Source: Candidatus Obscuribacterales bacterium
GTDB lineage: Bacteria > Cyanobacteriota > Vampirovibrionia > Obscuribacterales > Obscuribacteraceae
NCBI GenBank assembly: GCA_019746975.1
Contig: JAIERK010000080.1
Location: 29,066-93,065, forward strand
Length of the DNA stretch: 64,000 nucleotides
Reading direction: 5' to 3'
The notes beneath the pieces are model-generated. The model ran no database searches. It was not told where the DNA came from and saw nothing but the letters and a program-made list of their open reading frames with translations. Both the position numbers and the translations under genes were made by a program. Positions 8,599-17,591 of the stretch are shown piece by piece (the stretch's first letter is position 1; each line of letters opens with the position of its first letter).

Positions 8599-9724
8599 GT
8601 CTTTGCGGTTGTCTGGCGGGCGGAGACCAACCGTCTTGTCGGCGCTAGCGCTCGTGATTTTTTTCGTTGGTTTAGAACTTCCAGCAAGGTCGGTCGATAA
8701 GTACAAATGGGACGACGTCAAGCGCGAAGGTGAGCGACTCGAGCTATCGGGCGCGTATCCAATGGCGCAGAAGTATTACCTTCACGCTCTAAGCTGTGCC
8801 CGTGATCTCCCGCCTGGATCTGCTGCGCAAATCGAAAGTCTTTTTCACATGGCGAATATATCCTTGCTGCAAGAAAAGTACATTGATGCGGAGCCTTACT
8901 ATCAGCGGCTGATAACGAACCTTGTAAAACAAAAACGCGACGGCACCATCGGTGAAGACAGCCTCGTATGGATGGAGGAGCTGGCTTCATCGTATGCGAG
9001 GTGTATCCATGGAGCCTGCGAGGAAAAAGCTCTCGAGCATGCCGTCAGTATTTACGACCTGGTCAGCGGCGATAAAAACAGTCATATCGCTGCCATCCTT
9101 AGAAGGTTGGTCGAACTTAAGCTTAAGGACAATCGACCAAGAGAGTGCGAGACTTACGCCAGGCGACTGGTGCGTTTGACAAAGACCCTGAGCGGTCCTT
9201 CAGAGGTTATCAAAGGTAGCGACCTTTTCCTTCTTAGTCTGATTCAGTTTCGTCTCGGACGGTATGCACTCGCTGAATCCAATGTGCGAGAGTCGTTGTC
9301 TATATACGAACGCCTTGATGTTCCGCCTGGTTCGTACACGGTCAACTGTTTGATTCAGCTTGCCAGAATTTTGCAGTGTCAAAAAAACTTTGACCGTGCC
9401 GAAAGGACAATTCGGAAAGCGCTGAAAATATTGGAGAGAAATAACGGTAAAAAATCTCTCGAAACTATTCCTGCGCGAGAACTGCTTGCCGAGATAGAGA
9501 CCAGGAAATGTGACTATCTCGAAGCCATACGACAATACGAAACATCTATATCAATTCTGGAATCTAAATACGGTGAATTGGATTCACGACTAGTTGGCCA
9601 ATTGCTTCGGGTGAGAGAACTTCATCTCAAAAGGGGCGACCTCCAGAAAGCGCGCCAAATCAAGGAAAAGATTGCATCTATATCGAAAAGTTCTTTGTCG
9701 AAAACCGATACTGTCGGCCACTAA
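8585..9724 (+). CDS. secreted TPR protein, partner of the LRR kinase
   Basis: This 379-residue protein begins with a basic N-terminus and a hydrophobic segment (about residues 17-32) that looks like a signal peptide or anchor, then consists of TPR helices throughout. Typical motifs include EGERLELSGAYPMAQKYYLHA and RGDLQKARQIKEKIA. Its ATG lies inside the end of the kinase gene (overlap of 14 bp), and no separate ribosome site is seen, so translational coupling is likely. TPRs bind other proteins, and an extracytoplasmic TPR protein made with an LRR kinase could be a sensory partner; this is inference from gene order. Confidence 0.75.
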   Translation: MSNSKSLRLSGGRRPTVLSALALVIFFVGLELPARSVDKYKWDDVKREGERLELSGAYPMAQKYYLHALSCARDLPPGSAAQIESLFHMANISLLQEKYIDAEPYYQRLITNLVKQKRDGTIGEDSLVWMEELASSYARCIHGACEEKALEHAVSIYDLVSGDKNSHIAAILRRLVELKLKDNRPRECETYARRLVRLTKTLSGPSEVIKGSDLFLLSLIQFRLGRYALAESNVRESLSIYERLDVPPGSYTVNCLIQLARILQCQKNFDRAERTIRKALKILERNNGKKSLETIPARELLAEIETRKCDYLEAIRQYETSISILESKYGELDSRLVGQLLRVRELHLKRGDLQKARQIKEKIASISKSSLSKTDTVGH

Positions 9725-9784
9725 CAATGGTGACATAACGGTAATGTAACAACTCGGCCGCTGTCGCAAAATTGTCCTTGAGAT

Positions 9785-12655
9785 TTGGATTCGAATTTAC
9801 TAGCGATCAAGATGTCTATACAGGCGCCGACACTTAATAACGACGAGCTTATTGCCAGGAAAAGCTTGAATCAAGGCGAGTTCTCGCCGCTTGGAAGTCC
9901 AGTCCTATCGGCGGTATTAAAGTCGTGTGCGATCGCTACTTTTGTTTTTGGATCTATTCCTTTTTTCTTTATTTCCTGGTTGATTCTTTCCACCGGCGCC
10001 AACACTATATGTGTGGACTATGCCGCTTTCTTGCACATAGTCGACAAGGTGTTGAGCGGTCAATATCAATGGTTTTCAATTTTCTCAGATTCGTTCATAA
10101 GAACGCATATGGTACTGTTGCCGGTGCTCGTGCATATTGCGGTCGCATATATAACCAACTGGAACGTCACGGCAGAACTCTTCATCGGTATGAGTTTGCA
10201 TCTTCTCCGGGCGTTCCTGATCGTCGACATGATAGCGGGGCGCTACGCCAATAAGTGGATTCGTCTGGCCGTCACCGGTATCGTGTTGGCACTTGTTTTT
10301 GCTAACTCGCAGTCCTGCATTATGATTTATGGCGAGGCCAGTATTGCTATCGGTCTGTGTTTGTTGTCTTTCACTTTTGCTATCTGGTCCTTGTGTAAAT
10401 TTGGACGGACGCCTCGAGGACTGTCTTGGATGGTGTTGGGTGGAGTCGCGTCCTGTTATTCCTTCGGTAATGTTGTTCCGGTGTGGGCTGTATTGTTGCT
10501 CGCTATATGGCTTCTACCGGTCAGAGGTTGGACTCACCACTTTGATGCCAGTAAGTCTTCAGCCGCAAAATCAGGAGGTCACTTCCTGGTCAATCGAAAA
10601 GTAGCTTGTGTTTACTGGCTCGTCGGCGCAGTCGCTTCTTTGACTCCTTATATCTACTTCCTTTCTATCCGAGGTTCGGCCAATCCGGAGCTTGTAAAGA
10701 CATTCGGTATCGTTGACGGGAGCTTTGTCCTCAATGCTCTTGGGCGTCCGTTTGCGAAGAGCATGGGAATGGAGTACGGACGCCTGCCTCAGGCAGAGCT
10801 CAGCGCGCTGATTTTGATTGCCCTCATGGTAGCAGCGGTTATTCCTCTATTCAGGCGCCAAGTCAAGCTAGATGGTGTCCGGATGATAGGGCTTTTACTG
10901 TTTGCTTATGGTTTTATCAGTGTTTGGAGTGTGGGTGTCTTTCGGACGCATGTTGCGCCCTGGTACGCCTCGATGTCGCTGTATTGCTGGCTTGGCCTGA
11001 TTACTCTGTCGATCGCGAATTTGTCCAACCTTTTCGAGTCAAACATCGGCAAGCGGCTTTGGGCTCGTCCTCAGGCTGCAACCATATCTGGTGCCCTTGC
11101 TATCGTTTGTGTTATGGCACTTTTCCTCTCTACCAATCTCACGTATAAAGACAAGCAATTTTTTCTGAATGCTCGAGCACCTGTATCTGCTGAATATGTC
11201 AGATTTTTCAATAGTTCTCCCACTTTTCTCGAGTCTTCAATTTTCAGCAACGATGGGCGGCCCGACCGAATAACGGCCTTTGCCAGTGCCCTGAATCGTC
11301 ATCGACTTTGTATCTTTGCGCCTCAGACGACGATGTCATTGCAGGGGCAGTTCGCCCTGGAGCAGGTATCGATTGAACGCTCGGCAGCAAGTAAGCGCGT
11401 CGCCTGGCTGGAAGACCGTTCTCTGAAGAAATCGGCTTCCTGGCGTGACTATCACCATCTGAACTTGTCGATTCCTGAGGGCAATACGGTTAACTGGCGC
11501 GTAACCGTTCCATCGGATGCTGAAGAAATGGTCTTTTGTACTTCAGTCGCAGCGATGGCGGAGCCGACGGGCGCATGCGCCGATGGAGCGCCGCCAAAGC
11601 TTGTTTCGACGGTGTCGATCTTTCCCAATTCACCAGATACGGTGCGTGTCGCCTCAGGCGATTGTGCCGGCGCCTCGTACGTCGTGAGGTGTGACGACGC
11701 CTGGAAGCCTGTACGTTTGAATTTGCTTCCATACAGGGGGAAATCCGTAACCATTCGCCTGGGCTCCAGCACACGAGGTAGCGCCTATGCTCGGCTCTGT
11801 AAAGATGGAGACTGTCTGCCTGGTTCCGTGGTCTACATGTACCCCCACATAACAGAAGTGGTGTCACATGATTCAGGCGGGGTGCGCACGGTTAGATCCG
11901 GCACCGCTTCAAATACAACATCAGGTAAAATTGTTTCCGAAGAGTTTTGTCCGTCAAACACGGATGTATCGCCATTGTTTCCTCATCTCCAGGGAGAGCG
12001 TTTCGATTTCCCTAACTTATTGTCACAGGTGTGGAAAAAGGTCGAGCTACCGATTCCGGCAGATGCTTCGCATAGTATGCCTGGCCGTTATTGGGATGTG
12101 GAGCCGAAGACCGGTATCCCTATCGACAGTTACGAATACCTGACGATGAATCTCGCGCCGCTTCCAGGTAAGACCTGGTGTTCACTCAAAATGCATTTGC
12201 AGTTTGACGATGGTACTATCGATGGTTTCTCAATGCCGTTGTTGCCGGACACTCGAACTCATTCGTATGTGTATCCGTTGAGATTGCTGACCGTGCGCTC
12301 TGGAGCAAAGCTGGTCCGAGTTGTTGCGTTCGCGAGCGCGGTAGACCAAAAAAATCTGCCGTTCAAACATCGCCACCGTAAGCTCAACGACTATCCACCG
12401 ATCGCGAGTCTCGAGCAAGACCAGAATTCAAGCAATCAATGTGCCGAACTCTGCGGTTGCATTCAGGTCAACTCTATCGCGCTTGCAAGTTCGACATTGC
12501 CGTCTCGAGCAACTGTTTACCAAATGCCCAGCGTCGGGCGGACAGAAGATCAAGGAGCTTTGAATCTCAGCAGTTCGAGAACCGCGAATGCGAACAACAC
12601 ACCTGCCAAAAAACTGGCTAGTAACAAATGCCATACCATGTTGGTCTGCCGGTGA
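9785..12655 (+). CDS. large multi-pass membrane protein of unknown function
   Basis: I do not recognise this 956-residue protein. The N-terminal half (about 40-460) contains roughly ten hydrophobic segments and looks like the core of a GT-C-type glycosyltransferase or a related membrane enzyme. The second half (about 480-956) is soluble, Cys- and Ser-rich, and probably extracytoplasmic, with beta-rich stretches. No catalytic motif is clear. The start could be the TTG at 9785 or the in-frame ATG at 9812; neither has a good ribosome binding site. It follows the TPR gene by 60 bp. Its last 106 bp overlap tail-to-tail with the minus-strand membrane protein gene. Confidence 0.7.
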   Translation: MDSNLLAIKMSIQAPTLNNDELIARKSLNQGEFSPLGSPVLSAVLKSCAIATFVFGSIPFFFISWLILSTGANTICVDYAAFLHIVDKVLSGQYQWFSIFSDSFIRTHMVLLPVLVHIAVAYITNWNVTAELFIGMSLHLLRAFLIVDMIAGRYANKWIRLAVTGIVLALVFANSQSCIMIYGEASIAIGLCLLSFTFAIWSLCKFGRTPRGLSWMVLGGVASCYSFGNVVPVWAVLLLAIWLLPVRGWTHHFDASKSSAAKSGGHFLVNRKVACVYWLVGAVASLTPYIYFLSIRGSANPELVKTFGIVDGSFVLNALGRPFAKSMGMEYGRLPQAELSALILIALMVAAVIPLFRRQVKLDGVRMIGLLLFAYGFISVWSVGVFRTHVAPWYASMSLYCWLGLITLSIANLSNLFESNIGKRLWARPQAATISGALAIVCVMALFLSTNLTYKDKQFFLNARAPVSAEYVRFFNSSPTFLESSIFSNDGRPDRITAFASALNRHRLCIFAPQTTMSLQGQFALEQVSIERSAASKRVAWLEDRSLKKSASWRDYHHLNLSIPEGNTVNWRVTVPSDAEEMVFCTSVAAMAEPTGACADGAPPKLVSTVSIFPNSPDTVRVASGDCAGASYVVRCDDAWKPVRLNLLPYRGKSVTIRLGSSTRGSAYARLCKDGDCLPGSVVYMYPHITEVVSHDSGGVRTVRSGTASNTTSGKIVSEEFCPSNTDVSPLFPHLQGERFDFPNLLSQVWKKVELPIPADASHSMPGRYWDVEPKTGIPIDSYEYLTMNLAPLPGKTWCSLKMHLQFDDGTIDGFSMPLLPDTRTHSYVYPLRLLTVRSGAKLVRVVAFASAVDQKNLPFKHRHRKLNDYPPIASLEQDQNSSNQCAELCGCIQVNSIALASSTLPSRATVYQMPSVGRTEDQGALNLSSSRTANANNTPAKKLASNKCHTMLVCR

Positions 12656-12939
12656 TTCATGCCGCGCACGATTCCGACGCGTGCCGCAATATAAATCAGT
12701 ACGCTGAAGTATGCGGACAAAGCCACTACAAAGCGAATCCAACCACCGACCATGGCGGCGAAGAACAGCACGATACACACAACTGGCACCAGCCAAATCG
12801 TAATCGGGTCGCTCTTTCGGATGTTGTTGCCTTCAGCCTTTACCGATTCCCGAATGTATCTGAACGACTCTTTAAAGCTCGCCGAAAAAGGCATCCTTTG
12901 AGTTTCGGTATTGGTGTCCGGTAGTTCTGAACTCATCAC
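12550..12939 (-). CDS. small membrane protein
   Basis: This 129-residue protein has a polar N-terminus of about 45 residues and then three hydrophobic segments (about 49-65, 70-86 and 104-124). No family is recognised. It is the last gene of the minus-strand run that starts with the CorC-like gene, 113 bp after nth. Its 3' end overlaps 106 bp of the convergent large membrane protein gene. The strong membrane pattern supports it as real despite the overlap. Confidence 0.6.
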   Translation of the reverse strand: MMSSELPDTNTETQRMPFSASFKESFRYIRESVKAEGNNIRKSDPITIWLVPVVCIVLFFAAMVGGWIRFVVALSAYFSVLIYIAARVGIVRGMNHRQTNMVWHLLLASFLAGVLFAFAVLELLRFKAP

Positions 12940-13052
12940 ATTTACCTGTGAAATTATCCGACGTTCTTTCTGTATCGCTTAAACCTATATTTGCCCCGAT
13001 CCGCTCTCGTGTCAATCACCACGTGAAAACGGCTCAAGCTCAAACAGATTTG

Positions 13053-13871
13053 TTATACCGTTGAAGCCGGACAGAGGTTGTTGATTGGGCACCCCGGACA
13101 ATCCGGATTACGGGCGAAACAAAGGCGTCTGCCGTGCCAGATAAGAGTGATGGAACATTTCGACCAGTCTTCTTGAGGGAAGACCTTTTGGAGATCGAGC
13201 TCGATTTTGTATGGATCTTCCTGTTCTGTGAGACCCAGTCGTTTGGACAGTCTCTGTACATGGGTATCGACGGTCCAACCAGGTACACCAAATGCGACAC
13301 CAAGCACGACATTGGCCGTTTTTCGACCGACACCGGGCAGTTCGACCAGCTCATCTAGTGTTCGCGGGACTTCGCCTCCGAACTTAGACACCAGAGCCTG
13401 AGCGCATTTCTGAATATTGGCTGCTTTGGCGTTGTAGTATCCAGTCGCTTTGATCAATTCTTTTACTTGATCGATAGGCGCCTCCGCCAATGCTTTTGCG
13501 GTAGGGAAATTGGCGAAAAGCTTCGGTGTGACCTTATTGACCTGAACATCAGTGGTTTGTGCGGAAAGTATCACCGAGGTCAAAAGCTGATAGGTGTTGT
13601 CGAAATCCAGTTCGCAGTCTGCATCGGGGTATTGCTGAAACAGGCGATGCATCATCTGGGTGGCAGTCTTTTGATTAACCAATCCGACGTTGTCGGCTTT
13701 TTTCTTTTTAGCCTTTGCCTTTGCCTTTGTGTTAGCAAGAGCAGTCGCTTTCGCTTTATCAGTACCAGCGCTTTGACCAGCCTTTCGCGTGGCTGTCCGT
13801 TTTGTCTTGGGTCTTTCCGATTCATTCTGAATTGACGTCGGTTTGCTCGTTCTGCCGCTGTTTTTCTTCAT
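13053..13871 (-). CDS. nth: endonuclease III with long basic N-terminal tail
   Basis: This DNA glycosylase/AP lyase removes oxidised pyrimidines in base excision repair. The helix-hairpin-helix LPGVGRKTANVVLG contains the catalytic lysine (K184), and VDTHVQRL carries the catalytic aspartate. The C-terminal iron-sulfur loop has the four cysteines spaced C-x6-C-x2-C-x5-C in CFARNPDCPGCPINNLC. The E. coli enzyme has its lysine at 120, so this protein has about 64 extra N-terminal residues. The extra part is Lys/Ala/Thr-rich (KAKAKAKKKK) like a histone H1 tail and probably aids non-specific DNA binding. The gene is 36 bp downstream of ispE in the same orientation. Confidence 0.95.
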   Translation of the reverse strand: MKKNSGRTSKPTSIQNESERPKTKRTATRKAGQSAGTDKAKATALANTKAKAKAKKKKADNVGLVNQKTATQMMHRLFQQYPDADCELDFDNTYQLLTSVILSAQTTDVQVNKVTPKLFANFPTAKALAEAPIDQVKELIKATGYYNAKAANIQKCAQALVSKFGGEVPRTLDELVELPGVGRKTANVVLGVAFGVPGWTVDTHVQRLSKRLGLTEQEDPYKIELDLQKVFPQEDWSKCSITLIWHGRRLCFARNPDCPGCPINNLCPASTV

Positions 13872-13907
13872 CTCGTGAATCTCGCTAGTTTGCCGTACAA
13901 AGAATTC

Positions 13908-14864
13908 TCATTCGACGACTCTTGCTCCGTAGTTGACCGGTTCGACTACAAAGATATCGAAATCGGTGGCGTCGTCTTCTTGCATTCTTCTTATATGGTC
14001 GCGAGTCGCCAATTCCAGGGCAAGTGCTTCTTGCCTGGTTTTAGTCACTGCAAACAAAGTCGGTCCGCTCCCCGTCAAACGTGCGGTCCATCCACCCAGG
14101 CTTTCGATGCCAGCGCGCAGCCTGGCAAGACTGGTGTGTTTTTGAAAAACCGGAGCCTCCAGATCGTTGCGCAATATGGTCGAGTCGAGCGGTAGTCCCT
14201 TCTCCAGATGGTCTTGGGCCTTGATCGTAACATTTGCGGTACCTGTCGAACCGTCACTCTTCAATCTATCGAACTCGGCATAGGCCCAGGGAGTAGACAC
14301 CATGAGCGTCTTTGGCTTGACCAAAAGGACAGCGAACTTGGAGTCATGTTCGATTGGTTGTAGGATGTCACCACGACCGGTGCCAATACAAGTGCCTCCT
14401 TTGAGGCAAAATGGAACATCCGCGCCGAGTGTGCTAGCCATCCTGAGCAGCTCAATCTCAGTGAGGCGCCGATCAAAAAAATGATTCAACGCGACCAGTG
14501 TTGCCGCTGCATCTGCGCTGCCGCCGGCTAATCCCGCTCCGATCGGAATCTTTTTCTCCACTGAGACATGAATGTCGAATTCTCGACAGGCAGCAACCGC
14601 CTGACCGTACTTCAAGACCGCTTTCGAAATAAGATTCGATGCATCGAGCGGGTACGAATCATTGTTCGTTGTAGAGCTAACCGAGTGGCTGATCGAGCCG
14701 CTCCCTTTCGAGAAGGAGAAAGTGATCTCGTCTTCGAGCGACAGAGATTGCATCAGCGATCTGACTTCATGATAGCCATCGGGCATGGTGTCGAGGATCT
14801 CGAATGTGAGATTGACCTTGGCAGGACATGCAGTTTTCACTAATGAATCTGTGCGTAAGGTCAT
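13908..14864 (-). CDS. ispE: 4-diphosphocytidyl-2-C-methyl-D-erythritol kinase
   Basis: IspE phosphorylates CDP-methylerythritol at the 2-hydroxyl in the non-mevalonate (MEP) isoprenoid pathway. The 318-residue protein shows the GHMP-kinase start (CPAKVNLTFEIL..PDGYHEV), the ATP-binding glycine loop PIGAGLAGGSADAAA and the late motif LTGSGPTLFAV. Length is normal. Its ATG overlaps the stop of rsmA by 4 bp (ATGA type), so translation is coupled; the rsmA-ispE pair is a common bacterial neighbourhood. The C-terminus VNYGARVVE runs a few residues beyond the last conserved helix. Confidence 0.95.
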   Translation of the reverse strand: MTLRTDSLVKTACPAKVNLTFEILDTMPDGYHEVRSLMQSLSLEDEITFSFSKGSGSISHSVSSTTNNDSYPLDASNLISKAVLKYGQAVAACREFDIHVSVEKKIPIGAGLAGGSADAAATLVALNHFFDRRLTEIELLRMASTLGADVPFCLKGGTCIGTGRGDILQPIEHDSKFAVLLVKPKTLMVSTPWAYAEFDRLKSDGSTGTANVTIKAQDHLEKGLPLDSTILRNDLEAPVFQKHTSLARLRAGIESLGGWTARLTGSGPTLFAVTKTRQEALALELATRDHIRRMQEDDATDFDIFVVEPVNYGARVVE

Positions 14865-15730
14865 GATCCGGAATTCTCGACGGTGAGTTCGGAAAATGCG
14901 TCCGACAAAACAGCGAATTGCCGAATGGACAGATCTTCCGCGCGCGCGGAAGGATTGATGCCGGCCTCCCGCATGATCTTGGAAATCTCGATTTCGTTGA
15001 TTTTAAGAAATCTCAGATTGTTTTTGATCATCTTTCTCCGCTGCTTAAATCCAGCAGCGAGGACCTTGCGAAACATCTTCATGTCGGTCGGCTCTACAGG
15101 CGGTTTGGCAAGTGGAGTAAGACGCACCACTGCTGATGTCACTTCAGGAACAGGAAAAAAGCTGAGTGGTGGCACCTTGAATAGAATTTCCGCGTCGAAG
15201 AGATACTCCTTCAAAATCGTTAGGTGGGAGTACGCTTTTGAACCTGGCTTCGCGATCAGCCTGTCGGCAACCTCGAGTTGAATGGTCATGACCACGCAGG
15301 AGATATTGGAGTACCATGCCGAGGGTTCGCCTATTTCCCCGAATACATGAGCCATTATCGGGCTGGTGATCTGATACGGCACGTTGCCGATGATTTTTGT
15401 CGGTTTGGGATTAAGGCTGAGGAGATCGAAGTCCAAGAAATCTCCGTGAATAAGATTCACGTTGGCGGGCAGCCTTGACCTGAAATTATCCACAAGCTCT
15501 CTATCCAGCTCGATAGCAGTTACCTGATTGCCGGTCTCGGCAAGAACCTCGGTGAGAAAACCTAAGCCCGGACCGATTTCGACAATATGATCTTGGGGAT
15601 TCAAATCCAGCGAATCGACGATGCGCTGAAGTCGCTCAGGATCCACGAAGAAATTCTGGCCAAGCTTCTTCTTCGCATAAACTCGCCTGGCTCGTGAGAT
15701 CAGTTGTTCTCTAGTGGCTGACGTGGGCAA
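14861..15730 (-). CDS. rsmA: 16S rRNA dimethyladenosine transferase
   Basis: RsmA (KsgA) dimethylates two adjacent adenosines in the 3' terminal helix of 16S rRNA during small-subunit maturation. The 289-residue protein has KKLGQNFFVDPE at the start, the SAM-binding VEIGPGLGFLTEVLA and the catalytic NVPYQITSPI (an NLPY-type motif). FKQRRKMIKNNL in the C-terminal helical domain is also typical. It lies one base after the stop of the CorC-like gene and overlaps ispE by 4 bp, making a tight operon. Confidence 0.95.
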   Translation of the reverse strand: MPTSATREQLISRARRVYAKKKLGQNFFVDPERLQRIVDSLDLNPQDHIVEIGPGLGFLTEVLAETGNQVTAIELDRELVDNFRSRLPANVNLIHGDFLDFDLLSLNPKPTKIIGNVPYQITSPIMAHVFGEIGEPSAWYSNISCVVMTIQLEVADRLIAKPGSKAYSHLTILKEYLFDAEILFKVPPLSFFPVPEVTSAVVRLTPLAKPPVEPTDMKMFRKVLAAGFKQRRKMIKNNLRFLKINEIEISKIMREAGINPSARAEDLSIRQFAVLSDAFSELTVENSGS

Positions 15731-15731
15731 G

Positions 15732-17141
15732 CTAGCTTGCCTCCAGCTGACTCACAGAGTCGCCTTTGTGTGAGCCGTTCGGACCCGTGCCATTGGTTTC
15801 AATCGGCTGGTCGATTCGGCAGAGCCGAGGAATGAATCGCAGCTTCGTGATGCGGTGGCGGTCGGCCTCTTCTATCCTGAGCGTGTACTCTTCAGTTGTG
15901 ATTTCATCGCCCACCTGTGGCTCGTGACCCAGGCACCCAAAGACGTGACCACCGAGGGTGGTGAATTGCTCGTCGTCGATATTGAGTCCGAGCTTGTCGT
16001 TGACGTCTTCCAGATCAATCCTCGCGTCTATCATCATGGAGCCGTCTTCGAGGGTGGCTATCATCTCTTCGACGACATCGTGTTCGTCGGCGATGTCACC
16101 GACCAGCTCCTCGAGCAGATCTTCGAATGTGACCATGCCCTCGGTGCCGCCGTGTTCGTCTATGACGACTGCCATATGGGTTTTTCTACGTTTGAATTCA
16201 GTCAACAGGTCTTGAAGCGGTTTGTTCTCAGGAACAATCAAAATACGCCGGGCCAGCTCTCGAACCAGCGTTGTCTCCTTGCCTTCGACGAAAGCTTTGA
16301 GTCCATCGCGAATGTGGACGAATCCGAAAATGTTATCGACATCCTTGTCGAAGACTGGAATTCGCGAGTGTCCGTACTTAAGGGCTAGATCAACAAGGTC
16401 TCTGACCGGTCGGTCTGCGGCAATACACTTCATGTCCCGTCTGGGAGTCATGATCTCGGATGCGACCGTGTCTCCGAATTCGAAGACGCTCTGCAGCATC
16501 TCTTCTTCTTGTTCTTCTAGAACACCCTGCTCCTGACTCTCGGAAACCAGCATCTTGAGCTCTTCTTCGGAGTAAACGAGGCGGTGCTTGGGCGGCTCTG
16601 GAATTTTGCTGATGCGCACGATCGCTCTTTGAGTAGCGTTCATAATAATCAGGAAAGGTTTGGTCGCCGTGCACCAGAAGTGCATAGGCGCGATTGTCCA
16701 GAGCATGACTGTTTCTGCTCTCTGGAAGGTAAGAATTTTGGGCAACAGTTCGCCTAAAATTGTCTGGATAAATGCGATTATGAAGAATACGATGACGTAG
16801 CAGGTCGCTCGGGCGAAGAAGATTACATCGGCAGTCCATCCAAAGGTCGCGCCTGTGGTGCCCATCCAGCTGGCCAGATCCTCGGCAAAAGCGCTTTCGC
16901 CGATGGCACCCGTGGTAAGCATTGCTATCGTGATCCCGAGCTGACTGCCGGCAAAGAATGTCGGCGGGTCGTCGAAGTATAGCTGAACCCTCTTGGCGAG
17001 AGCGTTGCCTTCTTCAGCGAGCTGGTCTATCTGGGTTCTGCGCACGCGCGCATAGGCCATCTCTGCTGCCACGAAGAAGAAGTTGACACCAGTGAGGAGT
17101 AGTAACAAGGCTGAAATGTACAGGTAGTCTAGGTACGTCAA
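15732..17141 (-). CDS. CorC/HlyC-family (DUF21-CBS) membrane transporter-like protein
   Basis: The 469-residue protein has an N-terminal DUF21 membrane domain with about four hydrophobic segments (residues 5-160), a CBS pair (about 215-340, starting IMTPRRDMKCIAADRPVRDL) and a C-terminal CorC_HlyC domain (about 355-440). Members of this family (often misnamed hemolysins) are linked to magnesium or cobalt efflux or to membrane-damage tolerance. Transport of a particular ion is not shown by the sequence. The start is a TTG at 17141 with no strong ribosome site. It heads the run corC-rsmA-ispE-nth-membrane protein. Confidence 0.85.
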   Translation of the reverse strand: MTYLDYLYISALLLLLTGVNFFFVAAEMAYARVRRTQIDQLAEEGNALAKRVQLYFDDPPTFFAGSQLGITIAMLTTGAIGESAFAEDLASWMGTTGATFGWTADVIFFARATCYVIVFFIIAFIQTILGELLPKILTFQRAETVMLWTIAPMHFWCTATKPFLIIMNATQRAIVRISKIPEPPKHRLVYSEEELKMLVSESQEQGVLEEQEEEMLQSVFEFGDTVASEIMTPRRDMKCIAADRPVRDLVDLALKYGHSRIPVFDKDVDNIFGFVHIRDGLKAFVEGKETTLVRELARRILIVPENKPLQDLLTEFKRRKTHMAVVIDEHGGTEGMVTFEDLLEELVGDIADEHDVVEEMIATLEDGSMMIDARIDLEDVNDKLGLNIDDEQFTTLGGHVFGCLGHEPQVGDEITTEEYTLRIEEADRHRITKLRFIPRLCRIDQPIETNGTGPNGSHKGDSVSQLEAS

Positions 17142-17163
17142 GAATTTATGGACGCAGAACGAA

Positions 17164-17340
17164 TCAGCGTCTCATCCCTCCTGTGCCACCCGAATACGCT
17201 TGGATTCCTGCTGGCCGTCGGAACGCCGGACTGACCGCAATTAGCTCAGGCGATTGGATCAAGAACACGGGCGAACACCATTGAGGAGGTTCTTCCGGGT
17301 CGTCGTTAGCGCTCTTGGAGCTACTGTGTGATTCTTCCAT
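17164..17340 (-). CDS. possible small protein upstream of the CorC-like gene
   Basis: A 58-codon reading frame begins at an ATG at 17340 and stops 22 bp before the CorC-like gene. The product is Ser/Asp/Pro-rich at the N-terminus (MEESHSSSKSANDDPEEPPQ) and Gly-rich at the end. I recognise no family and see no ribosome binding site. It may be a real leader gene of the operon or chance. Confidence 0.3.
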   Translation of the reverse strand: MEESHSSSKSANDDPEEPPQWCSPVFLIQSPELIAVSPAFRRPAGIQAYSGGTGGMRR

Positions 17341-17379
17341 ATTAAGCTAGCTAGTATTAACTTCCTGCTTCCCAATGCT

Positions 17380-17400
17380 GGTTGCCCTATATGGGTAACC
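17380..17400. promoter_or_regulatory. inverted repeat between divergent genes
   Basis: GGTTGCCC (17380-17387) and GGGTAACC (17393-17400) form an 8-bp stem (one G-T pair) with a 5-base loop. It lies between the minus-strand operon and the secreted protein at 17592. A related GGTTACC follows at about 17430. It could be an operator or a hairpin in a leader; nothing decides between them. Confidence 0.3.
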
Positions 17401-17591
17401 TTGTTAAATAACGCTGCATGGCTTAGCAGGTTACCCCGATCCTACCATAAGGGCACAGGATTTCAATCTCAAGCTTTCCATGATCAAAGTCCCGAGGTTA
17501 TCAAGGATTTAGGAAAAGTCCGCACAATAAGCACTTTCGGACATGAGATAATGTTGCGGTCCTGGTTCCTGGTGCCAAAAGAAAAGCCAAC

